Origin: Chloroflexota bacterium
Lineage (GTDB): Bacteria; Chloroflexota; Anaerolineae; Anaerolineales; Villigracilaceae
Direction of reading: 5' to 3'
Assembly (NCBI GenBank): GCA_019873735.1
Contig: JAIOAQ010000031.1
Span: 1 to 35,699 of the forward strand
DNA length: 35,699 nt
Shown piece by piece: positions 16,777 through 24,216 of this stretch; position 1 is the stretch's first letter, and every line of letters starts with the position of its first letter. The notes beneath the pieces were generated by a model, which worked only from the letters and a program-made list of their open reading frames with translations, was not told where the DNA came from and ran no database searches. A program made the position numbers and the translations under genes.

Positions 16777-16903
16777 TAACTGCCTACCCTCCCGTAGGTT
16801 TTGGCGCAATGTACAAGTTAAAAGATGTCTCCATGATTGCCGACATCGGTTACCAGCCCTGTTCTAACCTGTGGGAGGGTTTAATGACTTGGCTGGCAAC
16901 TAC
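16776..16903 (+). repeat. MITE-like element, copy B
   Basis: It begins GTAACTGCCTACCCTCCCG and shares with copy A the long stretches GGTTTTGGCGCAATGT, TGTCTCCATGATTGCC and CCAGCCCTGTTCTAACCTG. The inner right arm GGGAGGGTTTAA is clear, but the outer right end has drifted (GGCAACTAC in place of GCAGTTAC), so the right border is approximate. No target duplication is visible. Its left end abuts the palindrome at 16682-16776. The two together fill most of the 418-bp gap 16554-16971. Confidence 0.75.
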
Positions 16904-16971
16904 CTGCCCTTTTGAACAGGCAGGACAGGATAGGCTGCCAGGGCCTGAACTTGTGTTAGAATAAATGTGCT

Positions 16972-17208
16972 ATGAGACCGGTGCGCGCTTCTGAAATTGG
17001 GACGTATGTTTATTGCCGCCGTGCCTGGTGGTATCAGCGTCAGGGGCTGGAATCGGCCAATCAAGGCGATCTGGCTGCCGGGACGGAACTCCACCGCCGG
17101 CATGGGCGGCAGGTGTTGCTGGCCGGCCTTTGGCGTGCCCTGGCATTGATCTCCTTGCTGACGGCAATCGTTTTGCTGACAGTCTATTTCACCCTGCGCC
17201 TGCTCTAA
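16972..17208 (+). CDS. Cas4-like nuclease, N-terminal half (split gene)
   Basis: A 78-residue ORF starting MRPVRASEIGTYVYCRRAWW. This is the N-terminal signature of Cas4/Dna2-type PD-(D/E)XK nucleases: a Ser, a Tyr and one cysteine (Cys15) that would be the first ligand of a 4Fe-4S cluster. His41/His44 are candidates for the RecB motif I histidine. It ends in one membrane helix (about 53-76) and a stop. The catalytic half is in the next ORF, 22 nt downstream in another frame. A TAGAAT hexamer (16957-16962) ends 9 nt before the ATG, so the mRNA leader is very short. Either a broken gene, a sequencing frameshift, or a true two-subunit enzyme. Confidence 0.65.
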   Translation: MRPVRASEIGTYVYCRRAWWYQRQGLESANQGDLAAGTELHRRHGRQVLLAGLWRALALISLLTAIVLLTVYFTLRLL

Positions 17209-17230
17209 CCTCTCATTCTGGCCTGGCTTT

Positions 17231-17743
17231 ATGCTTTATTTTGCCCTTGTCTTTGCCTTGCTTGCTCTGATTCTCTTCTGGCAGTCGGCGCGCCAGCGGA
17301 TGAAGGCGGGTTTGCCGGGCGGACGTATCATTTACACAGACACGCGCGCCTGGGGGGCGCTGGAGAAACCGCTCTATGAGCCGGAACTGGGACTGACCGG
17401 CAAGCCGGATTACCTGGTTCAGCAGGAGGGCCGTATCATTCCGGTGGAGGTCAAAAGCGGACGCGCTCCCGCCGCGCCCTATGATTCACACATCTTTCAA
17501 GTTGCGGCCTACTGCCTGCTGGTTGAGCGGACGATGAATACTCGCCCGCCATATGCCATTCTCCACTACGACGACCGCGATTTCGCAGTGGACTACACCC
17601 CTGAGTTGGAAGACGCTTTGCTGGATGCCCTGGCCGACTTACGGCGGGATGAAATGCGCCGCGAGGTGCCGCGCTCGCATGAAGAACCTCGCCGCTGCGC
17701 CAGGTGTGGCTATCGTCAGGAATGTGAGCAGCGATTGATATAG
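17231..17743 (+). CDS. Cas4-like nuclease, C-terminal catalytic half (split gene)
   Basis: A 170-residue ORF with an N-terminal membrane helix (about 2-17), then the PD-(D/E)XK core: Asp60 in GLTGKPDYLV, Glu73 and Lys75 in IPVEVKSG, and the QVAAY element (90-94). Three C-terminal cysteines, Cys156, Cys159 and Cys165 (CARCGYRQEC), would complete the 4Fe-4S cluster with Cys15 of the preceding ORF. The frame is open upstream to 17180, so a one-base shift between 17180 and 17205 would join both ORFs into one nuclease of about 255 residues with two membrane helices in the middle. No other cas gene is nearby; a role in repair rather than CRISPR adaptation is more likely. Confidence 0.72.
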   Translation: MLYFALVFALLALILFWQSARQRMKAGLPGGRIIYTDTRAWGALEKPLYEPELGLTGKPDYLVQQEGRIIPVEVKSGRAPAAPYDSHIFQVAAYCLLVERTMNTRPPYAILHYDDRDFAVDYTPELEDALLDALADLRRDEMRREVPRSHEEPRRCARCGYRQECEQRLI

Positions 17744-17774
17744 GCAGAATCTCTCTCTGGCGCAAAATTCCCCG

Positions 17775-17787
17775 TATAATTGGAATA
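17775..17787 (+). promoter_or_regulatory. -10 hexamer of a probable leaderless nadK promoter
   Basis: A perfect TATAAT (17775-17780) ends 6 nt before the nadK ATG (17787), so transcription should begin at or next to the start codon. No good -35 is visible at the usual distance and no ribosome site precedes the ATG. Confidence 0.5.
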
Positions 17788-18656
17788 TGGTAGTAGAAGC
17801 CTTTGTCCCCCGCCGGCCGGTCATTACAACCCATCCCAAGATGGCAGATGCCATGCTTGAAGCCCAGTCCATTGCGGCCTATTTGGAATCTCATGGATTG
17901 CAGGCGCCGCTTGGTTCCCTTCAAGATGAAACGCTGCGCAAACGGGTGCGCGGCGGGGAATTCGATTTAATGATTGCCGTCGGCGGAGATGGCACTATGC
18001 TGAGGGCCGGCCACCTTTGCGCCCCCCATGGCCTGCCGATTTTGGGTATCAACCTGGGACGTTTTGGTTTCCTCATTCAAGTCCAACGGGATGAGTGGCG
18101 CGCAGCCTTGAGTGAACTCTTGCAGGGGAAAGCCTGGATGGAAGAACGCATGATGCTGCGGGTGGAACATATACGTTCCGGCGAATCACATGGCGTCTGG
18201 CACGCCCTCAACGATGCTGTCGTCGCGCGCGGGCAGCACCTGCGCCCTGTGCGCATTGCCGCAATCCTGGATGGACACCTGGTCACTACCTATGTTGCCG
18301 ATGGCCTGATTGCCGCCACTGCCACCGGCTCGACCGCATATGCCTTGGCCGCAGGCGGCCCGATCCTGCCGCCAGAGGCCCGCAACATCGTCCTGGTGCC
18401 CATCGCGCCCCACCTTTCTGTGGACCGGGCGGTTGTCCTTTCAGATAGTTCCTCGGCCAGCATGGTGGTTAAAGAAGGGGAGGCTGTCTTGAGCGTGGAC
18501 GGACAGTTCCCGGTTGGCCTGGCCGAAGAAGACCGCATTGAAGTCCGCGCCGGAGAGTTTTCGGCCAAATTTGTCCGCTTTGGCGACCCGGGTTATTTCT
18601 ACCGCAACCTGACTGCCCACATGAATCAAAACCCTTCTACCGAGGCATTTCGATGA
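17787..18656 (+). CDS. nadK: NAD kinase
   Basis: A 289-residue ATP-dependent NAD kinase, the source of cellular NADP. The NAD-kinase signature GGDGTML (66-72) contains the catalytic Asp68. Other family blocks are LGINLGRFGFL, the NDAVV segment, GLIAATATGSTAYALAAGGP (near 173-192) and SVDGQ near the C-terminus. Length is typical of bacterial enzymes. It begins what looks like a plus-strand operon: its stop overlaps the start of the next gene (ATGA), and RecN follows. nadK and recN are often neighbours in bacteria, which supports both assignments. Confidence 0.96.
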   Translation: MVVEAFVPRRPVITTHPKMADAMLEAQSIAAYLESHGLQAPLGSLQDETLRKRVRGGEFDLMIAVGGDGTMLRAGHLCAPHGLPILGINLGRFGFLIQVQRDEWRAALSELLQGKAWMEERMMLRVEHIRSGESHGVWHALNDAVVARGQHLRPVRIAAILDGHLVTTYVADGLIAATATGSTAYALAAGGPILPPEARNIVLVPIAPHLSVDRAVVLSDSSSASMVVKEGEAVLSVDGQFPVGLAEEDRIEVRAGEFSAKFVRFGDPGYFYRNLTAHMNQNPSTEAFR

Positions 18657-19213
18657 GCGAAATTCATTACTGCGTCAATCACCCCAAACGCGAGACCGTC
18701 TTGCGCTGTAACCGCTGTGAACAATATATTTGTACTGCGTGTGCCGTTCGCACGCCTACCGGCTATCGCTGCAAGACATGCGTACAGGAACAGCAAAAGG
18801 TCTTCAACACTGCCGGCATTAGAGATTACCTCATCGTCTTCTTTTTGGGCGGCTTCCTTTCTTTCCTCGGTGGCTTGGGTACCTTGTTGATCACTTCGAT
18901 CATCTGGGGTTTCTTTATGTTTTTCCTGGCACCGGCAGCCGGCGTCTTCATCGGCAATGTCTTGCGCAGCATCATCCGAGGCCGGCATGCCCGCGCCCTG
19001 AACTGGACTCTGGTGGCGGCAATGATTCTGGGCGCGTTGCCCATATTGCTTGTCTTGGGTCTGGGGAGTATGGTAGTGGTCCTTTTTGGGGGGCTGGAAA
19101 GCCTCGTGGACACTTTTTACATGTTTTCCCCCTTGTTCTGGCAACTTGTTTACCTGATTATGGCTACGCCGGTGGCGTATGCTCAATTCTCCGGAATACG
19201 GATTGTCAAATGA
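18653..19213 (+). CDS. B-box-type zinc-finger membrane protein
   Basis: A 186-residue protein. Residues 7-43 carry a Cys/His array C7, H10, C19, C22, C27, C30, C40, C43 (YCVNHPKRETVLRCNRC and so on), very like the B-box zinc finger domain seen in bacterial membrane proteins. It is followed by about four membrane helices (58-80, 80-100, 118-145, 155-180). Function is unknown; the zinc finger should face the cytoplasm. It starts in a 4-nt overlap with nadK and ends 1 nt before the recN start, so it is locked inside that operon. Confidence 0.8.
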   Translation: MSEIHYCVNHPKRETVLRCNRCEQYICTACAVRTPTGYRCKTCVQEQQKVFNTAGIRDYLIVFFLGGFLSFLGGLGTLLITSIIWGFFMFFLAPAAGVFIGNVLRSIIRGRHARALNWTLVAAMILGALPILLVLGLGSMVVVLFGGLESLVDTFYMFSPLFWQLVYLIMATPVAYAQFSGIRIVK

Positions 19214-19214
19214 C

Positions 19215-20954
19215 ATGTTGACGAACCTGCGCATTGAAAACTTTGCCATTATTGACCGGCTCGAACTGGACCTTGGGCCTGGTCTGGTGATTCTGACGGG
19301 TGAAACCGGGGCCGGAAAATCCATCATCCTCGACGCCGTGGAGATGCTCGTTGGCGGGCGGGCAGACGCAACCGTCTTGCGTAGCGGTGCCGAGCGGGCC
19401 GTAGTCGAAGGCGTGTTCAAATTGCAGGGCAGCATCCGCACGTTTGTACATGAAATCCTGCAGCGCGAAGACTTGTTGGACGATCCCGATTATGTCACCC
19501 TGGGGCGTGAAGTCCGCCGCGAAGGGCGTAACATTGCGCGCGTCAACGGCCGGACGGTAAATGTCAGCATGCTCAAAGAATTGGGCAGTTTCCTGGTGGA
19601 TATTCATGGCCAGTCGGAGCACCTTTCTTTGCTGGACGTGCGCGCTCATCTTGGCTTATTGGATCGCTATGCCAACGTGGAGGCTGAACTGGCCGCCTAC
19701 CGCGAAACGTATCAGCAATTGCAAACGGTGCGCCGCGAATTGGACGAACTGCGCCGGGCGCAGGCCGATGTCGAGCGCCGCGTTGAAATGCTTACCTTTC
19801 AGGCCGAAGAGATTGAAGCCGCGCGCCTCAAACCCGGCGAAGATGAAGAACTCAAGCAGGAACGCGACCGCCTGGCAAATGCCGAGTCGCTGGCTCAACT
19901 GGCTCAGCAGGCGCTTTCGGCTTTGGATGACGGCACGCCGGATTCTCCCTCGGCCAGCGATTTGCTGGGGCGGGCCGCGCAGGCCCTCGGGAGTCTGAGC
20001 CGCATCGACTCCAGCCAGGCCGCTTTTGCCGAGCAGGCCGTCAATCTGACAGAAACGCTGGCCGATCTGACGCGTGCCTTACGCGATTACCTCGAGGCGA
20101 TCGAATTCAACCCCAAACGCCTGGAGGAGGTGGAGGAACGCCTGGATTTGATTCAGCGCTTGAAACGCAAGTATGGCGGCAGCATTGAGGCAGTTCAGGC
20201 TTTTGGGCTTGAGGCGCGGCGGCATTTGGAGAATATCACCCACGCCAGCGAACGTCTGGCCGCTTTGGAAGCCGACCAGCAGGCCCTTCTGGAGAAGTTG
20301 GCGGCCCAGGGGCAGGCGCTTTCGCAGAAACGCAAATCGGCGGCTGCGGCCCTGGGCGCGGCCATTGAACGCGAGTTGGACGACCTGAAAATGGCTGCCG
20401 CCCATTTTGCCGTAGATTTCCAAACCCGGCCGGATGAGGCCGGCGTGCCCATGCCTGATGGGCAAAAATTGGGCTTTGACGCAACCGGTTTTGACCGCGT
20501 GGAGTTTCTGGTAGCGCCCAACCCCGGAGAGGGATTGAAACCCCTGGCGCGCATTGCCTCTGGCGGCGAAACTTCGCGCTTGATGCTGGCCCTCAAGAAT
20601 GTGCTGGCAAACGCCGATGAGATTCCAACCCTGATATTTGACGAAATTGATCAGGGCATTGGCGGCCGCGTTGGGCTGACCGTTGGCCACAAACTCTGGA
20701 ATCTGGCGCGCAGTCATCAGGTCTTTTGTGTCACCCATTTGCCGCAACTGGCAGCCTTTGGAGACCAGCACTGGCGGGTGGAGAAAGAGATCGCCGATGG
20801 GCGTACATTGACGCGGGTAGCCCTGCTGGAAGGCGATGCCCAATTGCTGGAACTTTCGCAGATGTTGGGCGAAGTGGGCGAAGGTACGCTCCGCTCGGCG
20901 CATGAGATTTTGCAGGCAGCAAGGAGGATGGCAAAAGGCGAATTACCTGATTGA
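19215..20954 (+). CDS. recN: DNA repair protein RecN
   Basis: A 579-residue SMC-like ATPase acting in double-strand break repair. Walker A is GETGAGKS (29-36). Long coiled-coil arms cover about 155-390, broken by the usual hinge-like centre. The C-terminal ATPase half carries ASGGETSRLMLALKN (from 448), the Walker B DEIDQGIGG (from 476) and FCVTHLPQLAAFGDQH. An upstream in-frame ATG at 19179 would overlap the B-box gene by 35 nt; the family starts at MLTNLRIENFAIID, so 19215 was chosen. No ribosome site is seen, consistent with coupled translation from the gene before. Confidence 0.95.
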   Translation: MLTNLRIENFAIIDRLELDLGPGLVILTGETGAGKSIILDAVEMLVGGRADATVLRSGAERAVVEGVFKLQGSIRTFVHEILQREDLLDDPDYVTLGREVRREGRNIARVNGRTVNVSMLKELGSFLVDIHGQSEHLSLLDVRAHLGLLDRYANVEAELAAYRETYQQLQTVRRELDELRRAQADVERRVEMLTFQAEEIEAARLKPGEDEELKQERDRLANAESLAQLAQQALSALDDGTPDSPSASDLLGRAAQALGSLSRIDSSQAAFAEQAVNLTETLADLTRALRDYLEAIEFNPKRLEEVEERLDLIQRLKRKYGGSIEAVQAFGLEARRHLENITHASERLAALEADQQALLEKLAAQGQALSQKRKSAAAALGAAIERELDDLKMAAAHFAVDFQTRPDEAGVPMPDGQKLGFDATGFDRVEFLVAPNPGEGLKPLARIASGGETSRLMLALKNVLANADEIPTLIFDEIDQGIGGRVGLTVGHKLWNLARSHQVFCVTHLPQLAAFGDQHWRVEKEIADGRTLTRVALLEGDAQLLELSQMLGEVGEGTLRSAHEILQAARRMAKGELPD

Positions 20955-21049
20955 ATCGCGATTTTTGGTTTCGATGGGCCGTTACGGGGGGATGCTCCCG
21001 TGAATTTGGCTGCATGGTTTTGGTCCGGTGTTCCTAAAGGAGGTTAATC

Positions 21050-21808
21050 ATGGACCGACGTACCTTTCTCTTCCTTTCTCTTGCGGTGCTTTTTGTAATG
21101 GCGTGCAGCACTGTGGGCGGGCTGGTTGCAACGCCTACGCCGCCGCCGACACCCACCGAAACGCCGTCGCCGACAGTAACACCCTCCCCAACTGCCACCC
21201 TCAAGCCGACTTTCACCCCCGATGTGGCCGCCACCCAGCGTTATGATGACATCCTGACCCAGGTAGAACGCTTCAAAGAAGCGGGACATATTCCCACAAC
21301 CAAGGGCAAATACATTGAGTTGCCGGAATATCACAAAGAATGGGCGCAGCGGCAGTGGTCAACGCGTGAGTGGTACTATGATTACGAGCCAGAGAGTTTT
21401 GTCTTTACGGCGCATGCCAAATGGTCCACTGCCGGCCCCACTTCGGAGACTTCCGGTTGCGGCATTGCTTTTGCCACACAGGACGATGGCCGCGGCTATG
21501 GCATTTTCCTGGACAAAGCGCGTATCTTTTTCGCCTACTATGATCTCAAGTACTATTACGAACTGGGCAAGACGCGCGGTAGCGGGCGGCTTGACTTTGG
21601 CAACCCGGCCGAAGCCAAGTTTAGCCTGGCGGTGCATGATTACAAAGCCTACGTTTACGTAGATGACGTCTTCATCGGAGAATACTCGCTTTCTAAAGAC
21701 AAGCCGCTCCAGGGCTATTTTGGCTATGGCCTTATCTCTGGCACAAACAAAGACTACGGCACACGCTGCGACATTACCGAACCGCGGCTCTGGCAAATTA
21801 GCCCCTGA
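21050..21808 (+). CDS. Lipoprotein with Thr/Pro linker and jelly-roll-like domain
   Basis: A 252-residue exported lipoprotein. A short basic start (MDRRTF) and a hydrophobic segment lead to lipobox VMAC with Cys19 as the lipid anchor. A Thr/Pro-rich linker (27-57) follows, typical of surface lipoproteins that must span a thick wall. The remainder is rich in aromatic residues and Gly (REWYYDYEPESFVFTA, GIAFATQDDGRGYGIFL), consistent with a concanavalin-like beta-sandwich of the type that binds glycans or proteins, but I cannot assign a family. AAAGGAGG lies 7 nt before the ATG. It follows recN by 95 nt, with no clear promoter seen between. Confidence 0.7.
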   Translation: MDRRTFLFLSLAVLFVMACSTVGGLVATPTPPPTPTETPSPTVTPSPTATLKPTFTPDVAATQRYDDILTQVERFKEAGHIPTTKGKYIELPEYHKEWAQRQWSTREWYYDYEPESFVFTAHAKWSTAGPTSETSGCGIAFATQDDGRGYGIFLDKARIFFAYYDLKYYYELGKTRGSGRLDFGNPAEAKFSLAVHDYKAYVYVDDVFIGEYSLSKDKPLQGYFGYGLISGTNKDYGTRCDITEPRLWQISP

Positions 21809-21878
21809 AAGCGACCGTCTCTGTGACTGCCAGATTTGAACAGGCTGGAAAACCTGTCCCACTTCATTAAGAGTTAAA

Positions 21879-21913
21879 CTCCTGACCCTCTTCTGAGCAA
21901 AGAGGGTCAGGAG
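21879..21913. terminator. Long perfect hairpin after the lipoprotein gene
   Basis: CTCCTGACCCTCTT (21879-21892) pairs perfectly with AAGAGGGTCAGGAG (21900-21913) around a 7-nt loop. A 14-bp GC-rich stem is very stable and it lies 70 nt after the lipoprotein stop, but no U-run follows on either strand. It may act as a stability or boundary hairpin rather than a true intrinsic terminator. Confidence 0.5.
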
Positions 21914-21983
21914 CATAATGATTGGCACATTGGTTGCTATTTCTCCCTCTTCTTTGCCTTATTTTTTCTGGCCACCTTGCTGG

Positions 21984-22011
21984 TTGGGTTCCCGGTCTTC
22001 AAAGGTATAAT
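21984..22011 (+). promoter_or_regulatory. Promoter with -10 six nt before the ATG of the DUF6391-like gene
   Basis: TTGGGT (21984-21989), a 16-bp spacer and a perfect TATAAT (22006-22011). The ATG at 22018 begins 6 nt after the hexamer, so the transcript should be leaderless. This supports the start at 22018 over an upstream ATG at 21922, which would put the promoter inside the coding sequence. Confidence 0.6.
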
Positions 22012-22017
22012 TGTTAT

Positions 22018-22512
22018 ATGACACTCCTTGACCTGCCTCTGATTCTTGAAACTCGCCGCAATCATGCCCTTGAACATGCTACGCTGCATATTCTGGGGCA
22101 GCGCTTCCCGCGTCAACGGCTGGGTGGCCACTCCAACCCGACCGGCTTCTTTATCCTGGGCAATGTCCCCACAGCCGCGCTTCGCGAAGCGGTTGTCCAG
22201 GCGCTGACGCGTTTACAATCGGGTGAGCGGCATCTGGCCGTCCATCCTGGTTGTGGAACCAATTATGCCGTTTCTGGCCTGTTCGCCGGCCTGCTGGCCT
22301 GGCTGGGCATGGGCAATGCCCGCAGCGGACGCGAACGCCTGGCCCGCCTGCCGTTTGTCGTCGTCCTGGCGACCATCGGTTTCATCCTCTCGCAGCCGCT
22401 TGGGCCGGCGCTGCAAGCCCGTGTGACAACAGAGGCCGACCCGGCCGATCTGACCATTGTGGACGTGTACCCTGTTTGGCCTGGGGTGCATCGGGTGGTG
22501 ACGCGAGGGTAA
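22018..22512 (+). CDS. DUF6391-like protein
   Basis: A 164-residue protein with the block ETRRNHALEHATLHIL, then GHSNPTGFFILGNVPT and VHPGCGTNYAVSGLF. The His-rich NHALEHATLH motif and GCGTN look like metal- or catalysis-related residues; this matches my memory of the DUF6391 family of Chloroflexota and Cyanobacteria, whose function is unknown. Two membrane helices lie near 85-103 and 115-135. An upstream in-frame ATG (21922) would add 32 hydrophobic residues, but the promoter position argues for 22018. The stop lies 1 nt before the holA start codon (TTG), so the two are co-transcribed. Confidence 0.68.
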   Translation: MTLLDLPLILETRRNHALEHATLHILGQRFPRQRLGGHSNPTGFFILGNVPTAALREAVVQALTRLQSGERHLAVHPGCGTNYAVSGLFAGLLAWLGMGNARSGRERLARLPFVVVLATIGFILSQPLGPALQARVTTEADPADLTIVDVYPVWPGVHRVVTRG

Positions 22513-22513
22513 C

Positions 22514-23497
22514 TTGGCCGAAAACGCGAATCTGGTCTTTGTTTATGGCAATGACGACCTGGAAATCAGCCGTAAAGTGCGGTCGTTCCTGGCGGCTTTT
22601 CCTGATCCGACGACGGCAGAAATGAACGTCACCCGCCTGGACGGGCGGGCTTTGAATGATGACGAATTGAACAATGCCGTCAACGCGATGCCTTTTCTGG
22701 CCTCTCAACGCCTGGTCCTGCTGGCCGATCCCTCGGCGCGCTACAACAACCCTGAGGCCCGGCAGAAGTTCATTGAATTTTTGAGCAAAGTCCCGCCAAC
22801 CACCCGCCTGGTGATGCATGAATTTGTTGAGAACCGCAAGGGCGCCCTCGATAAGCACTGGCTGGTCGAAGGGACGGCCAAGGCCGGTCTAGGCATGGCC
22901 TTAATTCGCTGTGTACAGCCCCGTTTGGAGCAAATGCCTGCCTGGGTGATCAAAGAGACGCGCGCCCAGGGCGGGGAAATAAGCACCGATGCTGCTGAGC
23001 GGCTGGCCGACATGGTCGGAGAGGATACGCGCCAGGCCGCTCAGGAAATTACCAAACTGCTGACTTACGTAAATTACGCTCGCCCCATTAAATTAGAAGA
23101 TGTAGAACAGGTCAGCATTTTGACCGCGACGGCCAATGTGTTTGAGATGGTGGACGCGCTGGGCGCGCGCGACGGGCGTAAGGCGCAGAGTCTCTTGAGT
23201 CGGTTGTTGGAAGAGGGGGATGCATTCTCGGTCTTCGGGATGATCATCCGCCAGTTTCGCTTATTGCTTCAAGCGCGCGAGATTCTGGACGGCGGCGGCA
23301 AACTGGCCGATGTCCAAAAGGCGTTGCACTTGCATGAATTTGTCGCCCCAAAAATCACAAATCAGGCCGCACGTTTCTCGCTGGACGGATTGGAAAGAAT
23401 CTATCGCCGTCTGCTGGCCATAGATTATGCCGCCAAAAGCGGTGAGATGCCGCTGGAAATATCGCTTGAAGCCCTGGTGGTGGAATTAAGCCGCTAA
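22514..23497 (+). CDS. holA: DNA polymerase III delta subunit
   Basis: A 327-residue clamp-loader subunit that opens the beta sliding clamp. The N-terminal AAA-like fold shows LVFVYGNDDLEISRKV and RLDGRAL, with MPFLASQRLVLLADPS as the expected strand-turn-helix. The middle domain has DMVGEDTRQAAQEITKLLTY and the C-terminal collar domain FEMVDALGARDGRKAQSLLSRLLEEG, all typical of HolA. As usual for the delta subunit no Walker A is present. The start is a TTG with GAGGGT just upstream, 1 nt after the previous stop. With dnaB, the DnaD-like gene and the loader this window is rich in replication genes. Confidence 0.9.
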   Translation: MAENANLVFVYGNDDLEISRKVRSFLAAFPDPTTAEMNVTRLDGRALNDDELNNAVNAMPFLASQRLVLLADPSARYNNPEARQKFIEFLSKVPPTTRLVMHEFVENRKGALDKHWLVEGTAKAGLGMALIRCVQPRLEQMPAWVIKETRAQGGEISTDAAERLADMVGEDTRQAAQEITKLLTYVNYARPIKLEDVEQVSILTATANVFEMVDALGARDGRKAQSLLSRLLEEGDAFSVFGMIIRQFRLLLQAREILDGGGKLADVQKALHLHEFVAPKITNQAARFSLDGLERIYRRLLAIDYAAKSGEMPLEISLEALVVELSR

Positions 23498-23507
23498 ATG
23501 CCTGACT

Positions 23508-24065
23508 TCACCCTCGTTCTTTGCCGCGCCAGAGGGCCAGGATCGCTGTTATCAACAGCAGAATAAAACTCCCCCCAATGAAAATCCACTTCAGGAAGGT
23601 AAAGACCGGCGCCAGGACATCTATCCCAGGCGTGTGCGCCGGATAGCGCCCCATCACCAGCGCGGCGCAGATGTTTTCCAGGTAATCGAACAGCATGCCC
23701 AGCACCGGCACAAGGTTCAGCCTTTGCAGGCGGCTGGAGGCCGGAAGTGCCCGGCGCAGCAGCCAACTGGCAGAGGTCGCCAGGAAGAACGTGTACAACA
23801 CCGGCCAGAGCAGGTCAAAAGTAAAGCGGATGCGTATGTAGGCCGCCCGTCCCTCCGGCCCGTAAGCCTCGGCCATCTGGTACAAGTCGCCAGGCGTGTA
23901 GAGAAGGGACGTGTCGGGCGAATCCGCGCCGTGCGTACTGCGCGCCATTTCTGCTGCCTGAGTGGGCAGGGCCAGCGCGGTGAAGACGATGAAAATCACC
24001 AGCGCGGCCAATGTGACCGGTCCGGTCGAGCGTTTGTGCAGCCAGGTGGAGAGTTTAGCCTGCAT
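23508..24065 (-). CDS. Four-helix membrane protein of unknown function
   Basis: A 185-residue protein with about four membrane helices (20-40, 93-113, 127-145, 155-178) and a long first outer loop rich in Gly, Tyr and Asp (TPGDLYQMAEAYGPEGRAAY). The motif FDYLENICAALVMGRYP is distinctive but I do not know the family. A longer frame from 24212 exists; the ATG at 24065 is preferred because AAGGA lies 8 nt upstream and the protein then begins with a normal basic/hydrophobic end. It converges with holA, 10 nt apart, with no terminator between. Confidence 0.68.
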   Translation of the reverse strand: MQAKLSTWLHKRSTGPVTLAALVIFIVFTALALPTQAAEMARSTHGADSPDTSLLYTPGDLYQMAEAYGPEGRAAYIRIRFTFDLLWPVLYTFFLATSASWLLRRALPASSRLQRLNLVPVLGMLFDYLENICAALVMGRYPAHTPGIDVLAPVFTFLKWIFIGGSFILLLITAILALWRGKERG

Positions 24066-24143
24066 GATCTTGTTCCTTTTTACCCGCGCCAATTTTACCC
24101 TTTTTGCAGCTGGTTGACGAAGGGGAAGCGGCAAGCGTACAAA

Positions 24144-24196
24144 CGCACAGGCTGCAAGCCGTCCAGCCTGTGCGGGAAGCCGCCGAAAGTGCTTCC
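24144..24196 (-). terminator. Two adjacent perfect hairpins after the oxidoreductase gene
   Basis: CGCACAGGCTG (24144-24154) pairs with CAGCCTGTGCG (24164-24174) around 9 nt. A second stem, GGAAGC (24175-24180) with GCTTCC (24191-24196), is adjacent. On the minus strand the larger stem is followed by TTTGTACG, only a weak U-run. The location, between an upstream stop and a downstream start on the same strand, fits a terminator or an mRNA processing structure. Confidence 0.5.
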
Positions 24197-24216
24197 GGCT
24201 TGAGCGGCGCAAAACG

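Noticed and set aside
18626..19441. 271-codon minus-strand ORF across the B-box gene and recN start
   Set aside because: Antisense to two well-supported genes; composition is that of a shadow frame.
20079..20903. 274-codon minus-strand ORF antisense to recN
   Set aside because: Opposite-strand shadow of conserved RecN sequence, with no family similarity.
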